A DNA stretch of 64,000 nt, from assembly GCA_039707465.1 (NCBI GenBank), contig CM077644.1, positions 100,301,875-100,365,874 of the forward strand. The letters run 5' to 3'. This DNA comes from Rhabdophis nuchalis. Lineage: Eukaryota; Chordata; Lepidosauria; Squamata; Natricidae. The translations under genes were made by a program, and so were the position numbers. Below, in pieces: positions 44,773-55,999 of this stretch. Below the pieces are notes generated by a model. That model saw only the letters and a list, made by a program, of their open reading frames with translations. It had not been told where the DNA came from and ran no database searches. The stretch's first letter is position 1; every line of letters begins with the position of its first letter.

Positions 44773-45583
44773 GTAAGCATTGATTTACGACCATTCATTC
44801 AGCAACCATTTAAAGTTATGATGGCATTGAACAAAGGGACTTATGAGTCATGTCTGATATTATGGCAGTGGCAGTGCCCCTATGACCGCAATCAAAATTC
44901 AGACACTTGGCACCCCACCAAAACTGCAAATTGCCCACCTACATACTTTCCCACCCAATCAATGTCCTTCTGCACAGTGTAGGTAGCACTCGGTGGTGGT
45001 AGTGTTGGGGTTGGGGTGGAAGTAAAGGCCCAGAGCCTTCAGCTGTCTCAATCATCTGTTACAGCCCCCAGGCCAATGCTTCAGTCCCAGCACTGCCATG
45101 ACATGGAGAAATGCCACCTCAAGCCCCATGTTACAGCCAGACACCCCAGCACCATGCACCAAGCCCCAAGTTGAGCCTGCCATTCTGAGCTCCATAAATC
45201 TTGCCACATTTAACTAAACGTTGCTGTTTTACTCCTTCTGCTGCTCAGGCATGACTCTAGTGTACACAAGGCATACCAGACTTCCTTCCTGAGGCTACTT
45301 ATACCAGGACCCTAGCTACTTGTGCCATCCATTCTCCAAATCATGTGCACTACCATTCTCCAAATGGCATGACCCATTCTCACAATCCTATGGAAAGCTT
45401 CTGATGTATTCTGAAGCATCACAAGATGTGCAGTTCTTGAAATAACACACCTTGCAAGACCCAGAAAAGACCACAAGATATCTGAAGGGTCACAAGAATG
45501 GCATAAAATCTTGTTTTATGACTAAATTGCATAAAGTGATGGAATTCTAGTCCCAATCCTGGTCATAAGCCAAATATTACCTG
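44773..45583 (+). mobile_element. TA-type MITE ends around an unrelated interior
   Basis: Starts AGGTAAGCATTGATTTACGA and ends GTCATAAGCCAAATATTACC, with MITE text GCAACCATTTAAAGTTATG and ATCAAAATTCAGACACTTGG near the left. From about 44910 to 45480 the interior is CCCA-rich and unlike other copies. Either a longer subfamily or a captured insert. Confidence 0.5.
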
Positions 45584-45794
45584 TACTCCCTATCTCAAAA
45601 ACGTAACATCCAAAACTATATATACTTAAGGAAAGCTATGCATCTTAAAGGGAACTGTATATGAGAGTGCACAAGAGTTTATTTATTGCATTTTTAAAAA
45701 TCACAGATTAATATTAGAATACATGTTATACTGACACTGCTTAAATATAAGATGATACAGACAGCCTCATAGGACAATAAAGGAGCTACTTTAT

Positions 45795-47758
45795 TTCAGA
45801 ATGATTGTATGATAGTACTCCTTCTTGATCTAAAGCAGAGGCCGCAGGAAGCCCCTTTGCAGGGACGTGCAGAGGAATTTGGGATATATCTGCAGGATAA
45901 AATCACTCGGATTCGGAATGAGTTGCCCTCCATCGAGAGTGGTCTGGTCGGATTGTCCGAGGCTGTTCTTGAGACACCATCTTGGGAGGAGTTTGACTTT
46001 GTGACTAACGACGATATGGATAGGTTGTCAAAGACTACCTAAGGCTACCACATGTTTATTGGACCCGTGTCCCTCCTGGCTTGTACTGGCATCCTGGGAG
46101 ATGACACGAGGCTGGCTCCAGGATATTGTGAATGCTTCTTTGAGTGAGGGGTCCTTGCCTGCTGTCTTGAAAGAGGCAGTAGTGAGGCCCCTCCTCAAGA
46201 AGCCTTCCCTGGACCCAGCATTATTGGAGAATTACCGTCCGGTCTCCAACCTTCACTTTTTAGCGAAGGTTGTAGAGAGTGTGGTGGTCCAACAGTTTCC
46301 GCGACACCTGGAGGAAATTGATTATCTAGACCCGCGCCAGTCCTGCTTCCGACCTGGTCACAGTACTGAGACGGCATTGGTCGCGTTGGTGGATGATCTC
46401 TGAAGGGTGCGAGATAGGGGATATTCCTCTATCCTAGTCCTATTAGACATCTCAGCGGGTTTTGATACCATCGACCATGGTATCCTATTGCACCGACTGG
46501 GGGGGTTGGGGCTGGGAGGCACCGTTTTACGGTGGTTCTCGTCCTATTTCTCTGGTCGGTCGCAATATGTGTTGACATGGGAGAGAGAGGTCGGCCTCAA
46601 GGCCCCTCTTATGCGGGGTTCCTCAGGGGTTGGTCCTCTCGCCCCTACTGTTCAACCCTTATATGAAGCCACTGGGCGAGATCATCCGTGGTTTTGGGGT
46701 GGGATATCATCTGTACGCTGAAGATACTCAGCTGTACATATCCACCCCAGACCACCCCAACAATGCCGCCGAGGTGTTGTCCCAGTGTTTGGAGGCCGTA
46801 CGAATCTGGATGGGTAGTAACAAACTCAAACTCAACCCGTCCAAGACTGAATGGCTGTGGTTTCCGGCACCCCGGTTCAGCCAGATTATTCCAACTCTGG
46901 CCATTGGGGGCGAAACACTGGCCCCCGTGGAGAGGGCGCGCAATTTGGGTGTCCTCCTGGATTCCCGGCTGTCCATGGAGGACCATGTGGCAGCCGTGGC
47001 CAGGGGGGCATTCCATCAGGTACGCCTGATGCGCCAATTGCGCCCCTTCCTGGACCATGCTGCCCTTCGCACAGTCACTCAAGCACTCATGACATCCCGA
47101 CTTGACTACTGTAATGCTCTCTACATGGGGCTTCCCTTGAGGTGCACTCGAAAGCTACAGCTAGTCCAGAACGCAGCCGCACGGGTGATTACGGGAGCCC
47201 CTAGATACTCCCACATAACACCGCTCCTGCGCGAGCTGCACTGGCTACCTTGGCCTTTCGAGTGCGCTTCAAGGTTTTGACGACCATCTTTAAAGCGCTC
47301 CATGGCTCGGGACCTAGTTATATGCGAGACCGTCCCCTGCCCCATACATCCCTTCGTCCGATCCGCTCCCACAGAGAGGGCCTTCTCAGGGTGCTGTCGG
47401 CCAGGCAATGCCGGTTGGCGACACCCAGGGGAAGGGCCTTCTCTGTGGTGGGCCCCACCCTTTGGAACGACCTACCCCCTGAACTACGTACTATCTCTGA
47501 CCTCCGCCTCTTCCGCCAGTGTCTAAAGACACACCTTTTCCATCAAGCCGGCCTAGCGTAAGCTTCCGTTGTGACTGCTCTTAGACAGTTTTAATTTGGA
47601 GTTTTTAAATTGATTTTAGCACAGTGTGGGTATTTAATATCTTTTTAAATTTTATATTTTGTTATATTTGTATGTTTTTAATTCCTGTGCGCCGCCCTGG
47701 GTCCTTTCTGGAGAAGGGCGGGGTATAAATTTAATAAATAAATAAAATAAATAAATTC
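45795..47758 (+). mobile_element. L2 LINE, about 1.96 kb, with intact 3' tail
   Basis: The longest L2 in the window. The 3' end is complete: GCCGCCCTGGGTCC, GAAGGGCGGGGTATAAATTT then (AAAT)n. It is 5'-truncated between the endonuclease and RT regions. The gene is broken as described in the nested entry. Confidence 0.95.
45809..47561 (+). pseudogene. L2 ORF2 reverse transcriptase, broken
   Basis: Frames in order: 45809-46042 (linker before RT), 46059-46721 with one in-frame TGA at 46401 (ENYRPVSNLHFLAKVVES and LLDISAGFDTIDHGILLHRL), 46630-47280 (YAEDTQLYI in place of the catalytic YADD, WMGSNKLKLNPSKTEW, KLQLVQNAAARVITG, LRELHWLP) and 47250-47561 (SHREGLLRVLSARQCRL, WNDLPPELRTISDLRLF). Frame changes near 46045, 46640 and 47260 plus the TGA, probably a decayed CGA, make it inactive. 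The Asp-to-Glu change hits a metal-binding residue. In life this enzyme copied L2 RNA at nicked DNA. Confidence 0.95.
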
Positions 47759-47759
47759 A

Positions 47760-48430
47760 TATATTTTTTTCTAAAGGATGATTGTGATATATTAGATTAC
47801 CACTGCTATAGCAAGGATTTTTTTTCTGCCTTTGACTCTAGATAAAAAAGCAATATACAATCTTTTGCTATTTATTACTTGCTTTATCATTTTAATAAAT
47901 TTAAATTCAAAGAAATATTCAAAGACCACTAATGTTTCAAAGGATGTCGTTTTTGTGGATTAGCTCTATAGATTTTTCTCTTTTAAACGACGATTTAATA
48001 AGGAAAAATGAGCAGTGGGAATGATAAGATTTGCCAAGGGGGGAATGGGGAAATACCCACTTGTTCCCAGTTAGGTTTACTAAAATCAGTCATGAAGAGA
48101 GGAGATGTAAAATGCATCAGCTGCCTGTCCTTTGTTCAGTCCCAGTTTGACAGTTCAATACCTCCAACATCTTCTAAGAATGGCAGTCCTTCAGTTCTGA
48201 ATAAATGATGCCTATATGCAAACTGTCAAAGAAGACTTGGCATATCATTAGACTTGACCTCCATGACACCAGTGACAAGAGGGACCGTTACAGCCAATTG
48301 TTACTTGCGTTAAAATTTTCTCTGTGCAACTCCCAGCTTCACTGTTTTTAAACAAGTCCCACAAATAGCAGCCATTGGATGAAGTATCAAATTTAGCAAG
48401 ATCATCTTAACCCTTTGGAGATAACAGGCA
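47760..48430. other. No gene or recognised repeat
   Basis: AT-rich; nothing recognised. Confidence 0.35.
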
Positions 48431-48434
48431 TATC

Positions 48435-48437
<3 letters not shown>

Positions 48438-48495
<58 letters not shown>
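48438..48495. repeat. (TG)n microsatellite
   Basis: About 28 uninterrupted TG units. Frames through it are Cys/Val or His/Thr artefacts. Confidence 0.95.
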
Positions 48496-48496
<1 letters not shown>

Positions 48497-48799
48497 CGCA
48501 TGCAATTGTTATTCTTCACATCACATGGTGCTTTCACACCTTCGACTAGCTCTTCTTGGAGGTTTATAAGATCTCCAGGATTTAGGATTCAACTCCATGC
48601 TTCAGTACTAGAATTAATTTGCAAGAAACAAAGGTCGAATGGATTTCCAAATGAATATGTATAGAGTTGCCCAATTTAAATGTGTGTGTACTAAGAGGGG
48701 AAAAACTGAACCAGAACATTTTATTACTGACCTAGAGACATAAGCGGGCTTTACACTTGCTCTCCTTTTCCCAGGAATCAGGATAGTTCTTTTCCCAGT

Positions 48800-48996
48800 C
48801 AGACGTGGTATTCTGCCGGTTCACCCTAGTTCAGGCGAACTGATAGCAGCAGCAGGAGGCTCCACCCACCCACCCAGCTGTCATCATGGACGCTCTGCGC
48901 ATGCACAGAAGTGCTGCAGACAATCAAAGCAAGCATGCGCACACCCACACTCCCAGTTCCGAACTAGGAATGAAGATAAAAGAAAAACCATTACTG
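48800..48996 (+). mobile_element. hAT-type MITE, diverged
   Basis: Starts CAGACGTGGTATTCTGCCGG, ends AACCATTACTG, flanked by TTCCCAGT and TTCCCAAT (7 of 8). The start and the GTTCAGGCGAACTGATAGC text match the 13121 copy. Confidence 0.6.
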
Positions 48997-49004
48997 TTCC
49001 CAAT

Positions 49005-50115
49005 GTTAATAAAATCAAGATGGATGCTTCCCAATGCTAATAAAATGTAGATAAAGAATGATCTTCAGCAAGATTGCAATGGGAGAAAGAAGACAAGCTT
49101 TAATTTCCCCTGCATTAAACAAAGCTGAGTTTTGGGAAAGAATGGATAGCAGGGCTTTCTTGGCGCATTGTCTTTCTGAGCACAATTGCACTTCAGATGC
49201 ACAATTGCCAGGTGTGCCACTAGAGCTTTTTTCCAAAGCAATAATGTCAATAGCAATACAAAGGCAATGAATTAAAGAGCATTACAACTTCAGCATTCAT
49301 ATTAGGTCACATATGAAGCCTAGGAATGTGGCTGCAACTGCCCTTAGGAAGCAGCTGAATATAATATGAATTTTAAAAGTTTGCTTTGCCTAGCAGTCCT
49401 GAAATTAGAAAACAGAATTGCATAACCTCTTTCCTGCATATATCAAATACTAATTTAGTATTCATAGCCATTTATAAAAATCACTCATGATAGATAGATA
49501 TTTAAACAACCCAAAAATAACCCCATACTTTTTTTTAACTGGATTTCCCCCCCCCCCTTTCAGACAATTATATTGTCCACAGGGACTTTCCCAAAACAAG
49601 TCCCTGGATGTCAATGCTGACCCAAAGGCATTAAAAAGAGAAGCTTAATTGAGTTTTATTAAAAATTTAGTTTTATACATATTTTTATTTTAAAGAGTTT
49701 AAATTCTGTTAATTTTATTATTGTAAATACTGAATTTATAATAATAATAATAAATCTTTTGACACAGAAATATGGCATATGGAATACTATATGCATCACA
49801 CTTCCATAAAAAAATAATTTGTTAGTGATCCTGAGTAAAATTCTCATTGCTCTGTGTTATATTCTGGGTGAAGCATAGAGGTGAGGCCTGAGTGACTTCT
49901 AACGGCTCTTTATTCAATATTGCCTGTGAGGCAACTGTTGATCCCTGGCTGACACAGCTCCTTTTATAGGGAAGCTGATCAGCCCACAACCAATCAGGAG
50001 AGAGTACCCTCCCTCTCCAACATAGGACCAGACTGACAACTATACACAATACATAACACCCTAGTCTTCATAAATAACTGTTTACAAATGAAAGCAACTG
50101 TTCAAAGTCATTCAT
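49005..50115. other. No gene; unrecognised sequence
   Basis: AT-rich, with (AAT)n near 49737-49752. The block at 49850-50055 (TATAGGGAAGCTGATCAGC, CAACCAATCAGGAGAGAG) has an LTR-like look, but no paired ends were found. Confidence 0.3.
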
Positions 50116-50125
50116 TCACCTAGGA

Positions 50126-50565
50126 CTATGATGGCAAATCTATGGCATGCGTGCCACAGGTGGCACACAGAGCCATTTGTCAGGGCACGTGAGGCGTTCC
50201 CCTTTCAGCTAGTCAGCGTGCATGCGCGCAATGGCCAGCTGACTTCGGCCTTCTTTTGAGGCCATTTTTCACCCTCCGGAGGCTTCCCTGAAGCCCCCAA
50301 AGTGCAAAAAAACAGCCCTATGAGCGAACCGGAAGTTCTGGAACGGACTTCTGGTTTGCTTGTAATACCATTTTTCACCCTCCTGAAGGACCCTGAAGGT
50401 TCCAAAGGTTGAAAATTAGCCCTATGGACAAACCAGAAGTCACCATTCCTGAACTTCTGGGTTCCCCATAGGTCTGTTTTTTGCCCTCCTGAGGCCTCCA
50501 GAGGGCATACAGGGGGGCGGGGAGGCTGTTTTGACCCTTCCCAGGCTCCTAGAAAGCCATCAGTG
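50126..50565 (-). mobile_element. hAT-type MITE, CAGTGATGGCGAACC family, reversed
   Basis: The left end is CTATGATGGCAAATCTATGG with GCGTGCCACAGGTGGCAC, which is the 3' side of the forward copies. The right end is CCATCAGTG. Flanks ACCTAGGA and TCCTAGGA agree at 7 of 8. The interior repeats GGAAGTTCTGGAAC and CACCCTCC units. Confidence 0.75.
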
Positions 50566-50574
50566 TCCTAGGAC

Positions 50575-51185
50575 CTAGTCTAACATTTTAGCCATTACAA
50601 TACATTGGGGGGTTTGTTAAAACCCATTAAACATTGTGAATATTTATAATAAATATAATATTGATATATTTTAACATACTTGCACATTAGGTTTGTTTAA
50701 CACTTTTGTTCCTTTCACTATAATTTTTTGATATATGATTTACAAAATAATATACTACCAGTTATAAGCAAAACTCCATAATTTTTATTTCAGACATCTG
50801 ATCTTGAAGAAAATGTTCAATATTAAAAAAACACTGCGGTAATTTTCATCCCAGCTTAGATTTGAGCATTCATCCAGAGAACACATTTCTGAATTTAAAA
50901 AAAGCAACTTCAATAAACTAAATTAAAATTCGGCAGTTCAAAATAATATACATTTTGTCAGATAATGTAACTTTTTCCATCTTATTCCCAAATACCTCAA
51001 TATTTAAAAGCCTCAATAAAAAAAACTGTAATTTAGATGTAAGTACAATGTTAAACTACTAATTTAATTAATGCAAGCCTAACACATCAATGTTTTCATT
51101 TATGATGAATAAAGTTCACCCAAGAAAGTGGAACTTTCTTTATAATATCACCATATAACAAAACACAATGATGTGTAAGGTGAGG
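50575..51185. other. AT-rich stretch, no feature seen
   Basis: Long AT-rich text without repeat ends. Confidence 0.35.
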
Positions 51186-51191
51186 AATCAG

Positions 51192-51645
51192 TAATAATAA
51201 TAATAATAATAATTTAATTTATAACCCGCTCTCTCTCCCAGAAGGGACTCGAGGTGGGGCACAGGGAATTTAAAATACATATAAAATACAAAGAGTATAC
51301 AATAATAAAATGAAATTAAACTAACCCTGCGCTAAAATCCCATATTAAAACTAACCCCAATCTAAAAAGAGACTACCCTAGGCCGGCCAAGCGAAACAGA
51401 TGTGTCTTTAATTTTAGGCGGAAGGAGCGGAGGTCCGTGGCTGTCCTGATATCGGGGGGAAGGTCATTCCAGAGGGCTGGGCCCGCCACAGAGAAGGCCC
51501 TTCCCCTGGGCGTCACCCGCTGACAAAGTCTAGTGGACGGCACCCGGAGAAGTCCCTCTCTGTGGGAGCGAATCGGCCGTGAGGATGTATGGGGCAGGAT
51601 CCGATCCCGCAGATAGCTAGGTCCCGTAACTACTGGAGCTGTCAG
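51192..51645 (-). mobile_element. L2 LINE 3' fragment
   Basis: (AAT)n, then TTTATAACCCGCTCTCTC, and ORF2 C-terminal sequence in reverse (CATTCCAGAGGGCTGGGCCC codes the ALWNDLP region; TCTCTGTGGGAGCGAAT codes SHREG). About 450 bp, truncated at the DRILPH-equivalent position. Confidence 0.88.
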
Positions 51646-51649
51646 TCCT

Positions 51650-53205
51650 ACCGAAAAACATTTGGACGAAACACCAATGTTTAGCCATTTTAACCCGGAG
51701 ACCTATAGTACACTGACAAGAAGTAATACAATACCAATAACTGTCTAAAAGCAGAGCCTTTTGTTGAAATAGTGGCAGGCACATTGCCCAAATAATTTTA
51801 AATAGCCAGGCGAGATAGGTTTACTTGAACCTGGAATAGATGTTCCATGTCAAACAGAACAAATATGATCTAACATGTGCATAACTTTGCTCAGTTTAAA
51901 GGCCATAGGTAGCAAGCTACAACAAATCAGATATATTTATTATGGTCCCTGACCACCCCCTTAATAGAAAAACACAATAAAAGAGAAAAGGTCTAACACA
52001 ACAATTTGTTATTAGGGAAGTGGCAAAAAATAATATCACATCTAATTAGAAGTGTTGCACAGTTGTATGACTTGGTGAAGCTATTTGGGCACCTAATGTA
52101 CAAGTGTATGGTTAGTATCCCTTAAAAATAATAAGCATAACATAGATCTGTGTGGCCCTTGCATTTGGAAATTATTGGGGCAATCGGAGCACATCTTGGG
52201 GCATCATAGACATGAACTACAGTTTCTATGCCCTTGGATCCGCAAGGGCAAAATCTCTATAAATAAGGAGTCCCATGAAATCTTCCCACCAATAGAACTG
52301 ATGGGGACATCACAGTGGGCTCTGGGAGAAGCCCACCAACTATATATGCTTAGGATTAAATTGTTGATACCCCACGTCAGAGGCCTTGTGAATGTCCGGC
52401 ATTTGGCAATAAAATTCAGAGACACTGGTGATATCATGGAGGCAATCAGTGTCCCCAATTCCCTCTTTCACAATTGATTTGGCCTTCTCCACAGCTTATT
52501 GACCTAAATATTAGGGGGAGAGACCTAGATTGCAAAGTTCGGCTATACAGGTACGGTGCCAATGAAATTAGTAATTGTCTTGACCGCAGTAGAAGAATCA
52601 GATCTATAAGATCAGATATGATTCTAAATCATGAGATTAGAATCCGAGACTAGCCTGAGCCTTAATACTTGGCAAATTAGCTTCAAGCCTCAATACTGCA
52701 CTGGGGAATGTATTTTGGGGCACTCAATAAAGTCTTAAGAAAAATTTGAGTGAATGATTTCATATGGGCTCAGGTTTCTGTGTATGGGCCAAGTTGTATC
52801 CCATAATAATAAGTTTGGCAACTATAGGATTTGAGTGGTATGCTGGGCAGCATAGTGGCAAAAATAGTTAGGACTAAAACAAAATTGTAAGCAGAACCAG
52901 GATAAAAACTGATACTCAGTTTTATTTAAAGCAACTGTTTAAAGCTTCAAAATAGATTTTAAAAGAGTTACTCATTACAGCTCAAGTTTGGACTCATATT
53001 CAGCTTCTATCACCTGAAAATTTACATATCTGTGGCAACTTTCGAAGGTGCTCTCTGAGACTACATCCAAGGCTCTTGGACAATATATATGGCTCTGAGA
53101 TCTTCTCACCCTCCAAAATACAGATTACGTAAAATGCAATGCTGTATATTTGAATTCATCCATGGCAGGGGCATGGTACACCCATGATACAAGCCCCACC
53201 TCTTT
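51650..53205. other. Unrecognised sequence with small open frames
   Basis: A 100-codon plus frame at 52175-52477 and an 84-codon minus frame overlap. Neither has splice ends, a domain or a match I recognise. The segment 52140-52720 is less AT-rich than its flanks and may be an old retroelement or pseudogene. Confidence 0.25.
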
Positions 53206-53218
53206 TGTACCTATGCAC

Positions 53219-53485
53219 CAGAGATGATATTCAGCAGGTTCTGACCAGTTCTGGAGAACCAGTAGTGGAAATTTTGAGTAGTTCGGAGAACGGTAAATAC
53301 CACCTCTGACCGGCCCCACCCCCATCTATTCTCTACCTCCCTAGCCCCAGCTGATCAGGAGGAAATGAGGATTTTACAGTATCCTTCCCCTGCCGTGCCC
53401 ACCAAGCCACACCCACCAAGCCATGCCACGTCCATTAAGCCATGCCCACAAAACTGGTAATAAATTTTTTTGAATACCACCACTG
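53219..53485 (+). mobile_element. hAT-type MITE with perfect 8-bp duplication
   Basis: Starts CAGAGATGATATTCAGCAGG, ends GAATACCACCACTG, flanked by CTATGCAC (53211-53218 and 53486-53493). Interior matches the Bov-B-nested copy at 11803-12002 (GTTCTGGAGAACCAGTAG, AGTATCCTTCCCCTGCC). Confidence 0.92.
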
Positions 53486-53499
53486 CTATGCACAATGTT

Positions 53500-54295
53500 G
53501 CATGTATGGATACTAGGATTAGAGATTGCATTACAGAATGATGGTGCAAGTTTCACCCTTCTGACAGAAACTGTGGAAATTTCAAGACGTGAGTGCAACC
53601 CTCAATGGTTCAACTTTAAAGTAAACCTGACTAACTGAAGTAGCAATTTAAAGGCAATTTTCAGGAAAAATGTCTTAATTCGTAATCTTCCAGAAATCCC
53701 TATAGTACTTTTGATCTATCCAGTTTAGAGCTGCAACACCAAAGAGCAGAGGAATCTCAGCTCAGACAAGGAATTGTCTAGGTAAACCAAGTTTCTTTTT
53801 GTTATATAGAAAATCAGAGCAACCCTGAAATGAGTCTGTTTGAGTTGTCTTTTCAGCTCTCCTTTCAGATAAGACTTCATCTCCAACTACAAAATGAACC
53901 TGTGTATTATTTGTATAACAAAAGCAACTCAGTCGGATGTTTTGCAAACCCTTGGCCTTTACACAAAGAAATCTTTGAACCGTCCAATGTGAAGTATTAC
54001 TGGCTGTCATGTCATTCTACTGCTAATAAGTCTTGGGTTATAAATATTAATTCATGTGGCTCAGGAGAAAACCTAAGAGATAAAGAATACATTTTACCTC
54101 ATGGGATAGGAGGTTTCCGATCTTTTGTGGTGCTTCATCACAGAAACAATATGGCAACCATAGATGCATATTTCATAACAAAAATCTTGTGGGACAGGTT
54201 TTATAAGACAATTGTATATACTATGATGAGGGGAGGAAGACCAGTGCCCATTTATTTAGTTACCATTAGAATATAATTAAGATGACAGCAAAGTC
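53500..54295. other. No confirmed gene; one unexplained open frame
   Basis: A plus frame at 53830-54276 (148 codons) is the longest one not explained by a repeat. It contains KYYWLSCHSTANKSWVI and GGFRSFVVLHHRNNMAT. I see no signal peptide, domain, promoter or splice context, and chance is a fair explanation in 64 kb. Not called as a gene. Confidence 0.15.
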
Positions 54296-54302
54296 AGTTC
54301 AA

Positions 54303-54379
54303 TCTCTCTCTCTCCCTCCCTCTCCCTCTCCCTCTCCCTCTTTCTCTATCTGTCTATCATCCATCCATCCATCCATCCA
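54303..54379. repeat. (CTCTCC)n and (CATC)n microsatellites
   Basis: CTCTCTCTCTCCC blocks then CATCCATCCATCCATCC. Confidence 0.9.
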
Positions 54380-54384
54380 CACAC

Positions 54385-55180
54385 ACAAATACACCATTAA
54401 AATCAAAACCACATTTTTAAAAAAATGAAAGCAACATTCAAAAATAGATGAAAATAAAACACCACTGCTGTATACATACTTTATACATGGCATAGAATGG
54501 ATTGTAAAGAACTAAGTGTTTCCACTGTATGTGCAAAAATCAAAGACAGATATAATCTTCTTTTTTGAATCATTTTTTTTTAAAGTAATATTTTTTTTGG
54601 AGTGGGGGACACAGAAGAAAATAAATTTAAGATGGAAGAACTAACATCTTAACTGAGGATTTACTCTGTTAAGTGTTCCATGTTGACCCAGGATTTTTCA
54701 GACTTTTAATCAAATGATAGAACTCAACAATACAAGAAAGGCCTCGGATGCCAAAGTTAATTTATTCTACCTAATTTTTTTGAGGCAGAACGTCATATAC
54801 TGAAATCTGGCTTGGCTTCTTGAAAAGGGTACACAACAGTTTTAGACAGTCGTGTGAATAGGAAAAGTCTAGAAGAAAAACAGATGTGGCCCAACGGGAA
54901 GGCATTTCTGGCAGTGATGATGAACAGAACACTTATAGCTAATGCAATTCAGTCGATCCTTGTATAGCAGACCAGAGTGGGTAGCGTGTAGTTCCTGGAA
55001 AAAATAAATTAAAAAAGTCTTCCAGAATAGGGGCATGTGGCAAAAAGTAAAAGGGAAAACCATAGATGGCTTGAAATGATGATGCCTGGGTAGAGAAGTT
55101 AACTGAGCAATAAAAATAAAAACTTTAAAAAACCCTTTTAAAAAAAAATAGATTAAATGTCTTGCTGGCATTTTGCATGT
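54385..55180. other. No gene or recognised repeat
   Basis: AT-rich; nothing recognised. Confidence 0.35.
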
Positions 55181-55187
55181 AATAGAG

Positions 55188-55324
55188 CAGGGGTCTGCAA
55201 AGTTGGCTCTTTGAAGACTGATGGACTTCAACTCCCAGAATTCCCCAGCCAGCCATGGGCTGGCTGGGGAATTCTGGGAGTTGAAGTCCACCAGTCTTCA
55301 AAGAGCCAACTTTGCAGACCCCTG
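55188..55324. mobile_element. Palindromic hAT-type MITE, copy 3
   Basis: A 137-bp palindrome from CAGGGGTCTGCAAAG to CTTTGCAGACCCCTG, flanked by perfect TAATAGAG (55180-55187 and 55325-55332). Nearly identical to the copy at 14596-14730, with both arms changed in parallel at one or two positions. Confidence 0.96.
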
Positions 55325-55458
55325 TAATAGAGCTATTGCTCTAAAATGGTATTTGTTCTTACAATTACACCATGTGACTGTGGATGTTGAGATGTCCGGC
55401 AGAGCTTCACATTCAATTTAAAACAGAGTAATGCTAAATGTGCTTAATAATATTTTAT

Positions 55459-55547
55459 GAATAGAATAGAATAGAATAGAATAGAATAGAATAGAATAGA
55501 ATGGGACGGGACGGGACGGGACAGGATAGAATAATGGAATAGAAGTA
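55459..55547. repeat. (AATAG)n with (GGGAC)n variant block
   Basis: About 13 AATAG units, then four GGGAC-type units and a return to AATAG. In snakes this pentamer commonly arises from CR1 3' tails. No CR1 body is attached here. Confidence 0.9.
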
Positions 55548-55710
55548 TGTCAGGGTTGAATTGTGGAGTCCAAATAGCTTGGCTATTTGCTTGCCGATGT
55601 TTCACTATTGACTAATACCTTCAGTGTGAGTGAGTGTGGCATTTGTTCTCTGTCCATATACAGAAGCTTGCCGTGCCAGTATTGGTGGGGGTGTGGTTTT
55701 GTTTCTTAAG

Positions 55711-55992
55711 AGTATGATCAAAATTCAGCTGCTTGGCAACTGGTTCATATTTATGACTGTTGCTGTGTCCCAAGGTCATGTGATCACCTTTTGCAATCTT
55801 CTGACAAGCAAAGTCAATGGGAAAGCCAGATTCACTTAACAACCAAGTTATTAACATTAAGTGCAGTGATTCACTCAACAATTGAGGCAAAAAATGTCAT
55901 AAAATGGGGCAAAATTCACTTAACAAATGTCTCACTTAACAACCAAAATTTTGGGCTCAATTGTGGTCATCAGTCCAGGACTACCTGTACCT
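55711..55992 (+). mobile_element. TA-type MITE (CAGGTAGTCCTC family), left part missing
   Basis: Starts within the family (ATCAAAATTCAGCTGCTTGG) and ends CCAGGACTACCTGTA. Contains AAGGTCATGTGATCACC and GGGCTCAATTGTGGTCATC. The sequence before it (55555-55710) is another dispersed repeat, partly shared with 3855-3935. Confidence 0.8.
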
Positions 55993-55999
55993 GGTAAAG

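Noticed and set aside
46645..47082. Minus-strand frame of 145 codons.
   Set aside because: Antisense shadow of the L2 ORF2, whose sense frames carry the family motifs.
52175..52477. 100-codon plus frame as an exon or gene.
   Set aside because: No splice consensus at its ends and an overlapping open frame on the other strand; no family resemblance.
53830..54276. 148-codon plus frame as a gene.
   Set aside because: No domain, signal, splice or promoter context; chance frames of this size are expected somewhere in 64 kb. Kept only as a note.
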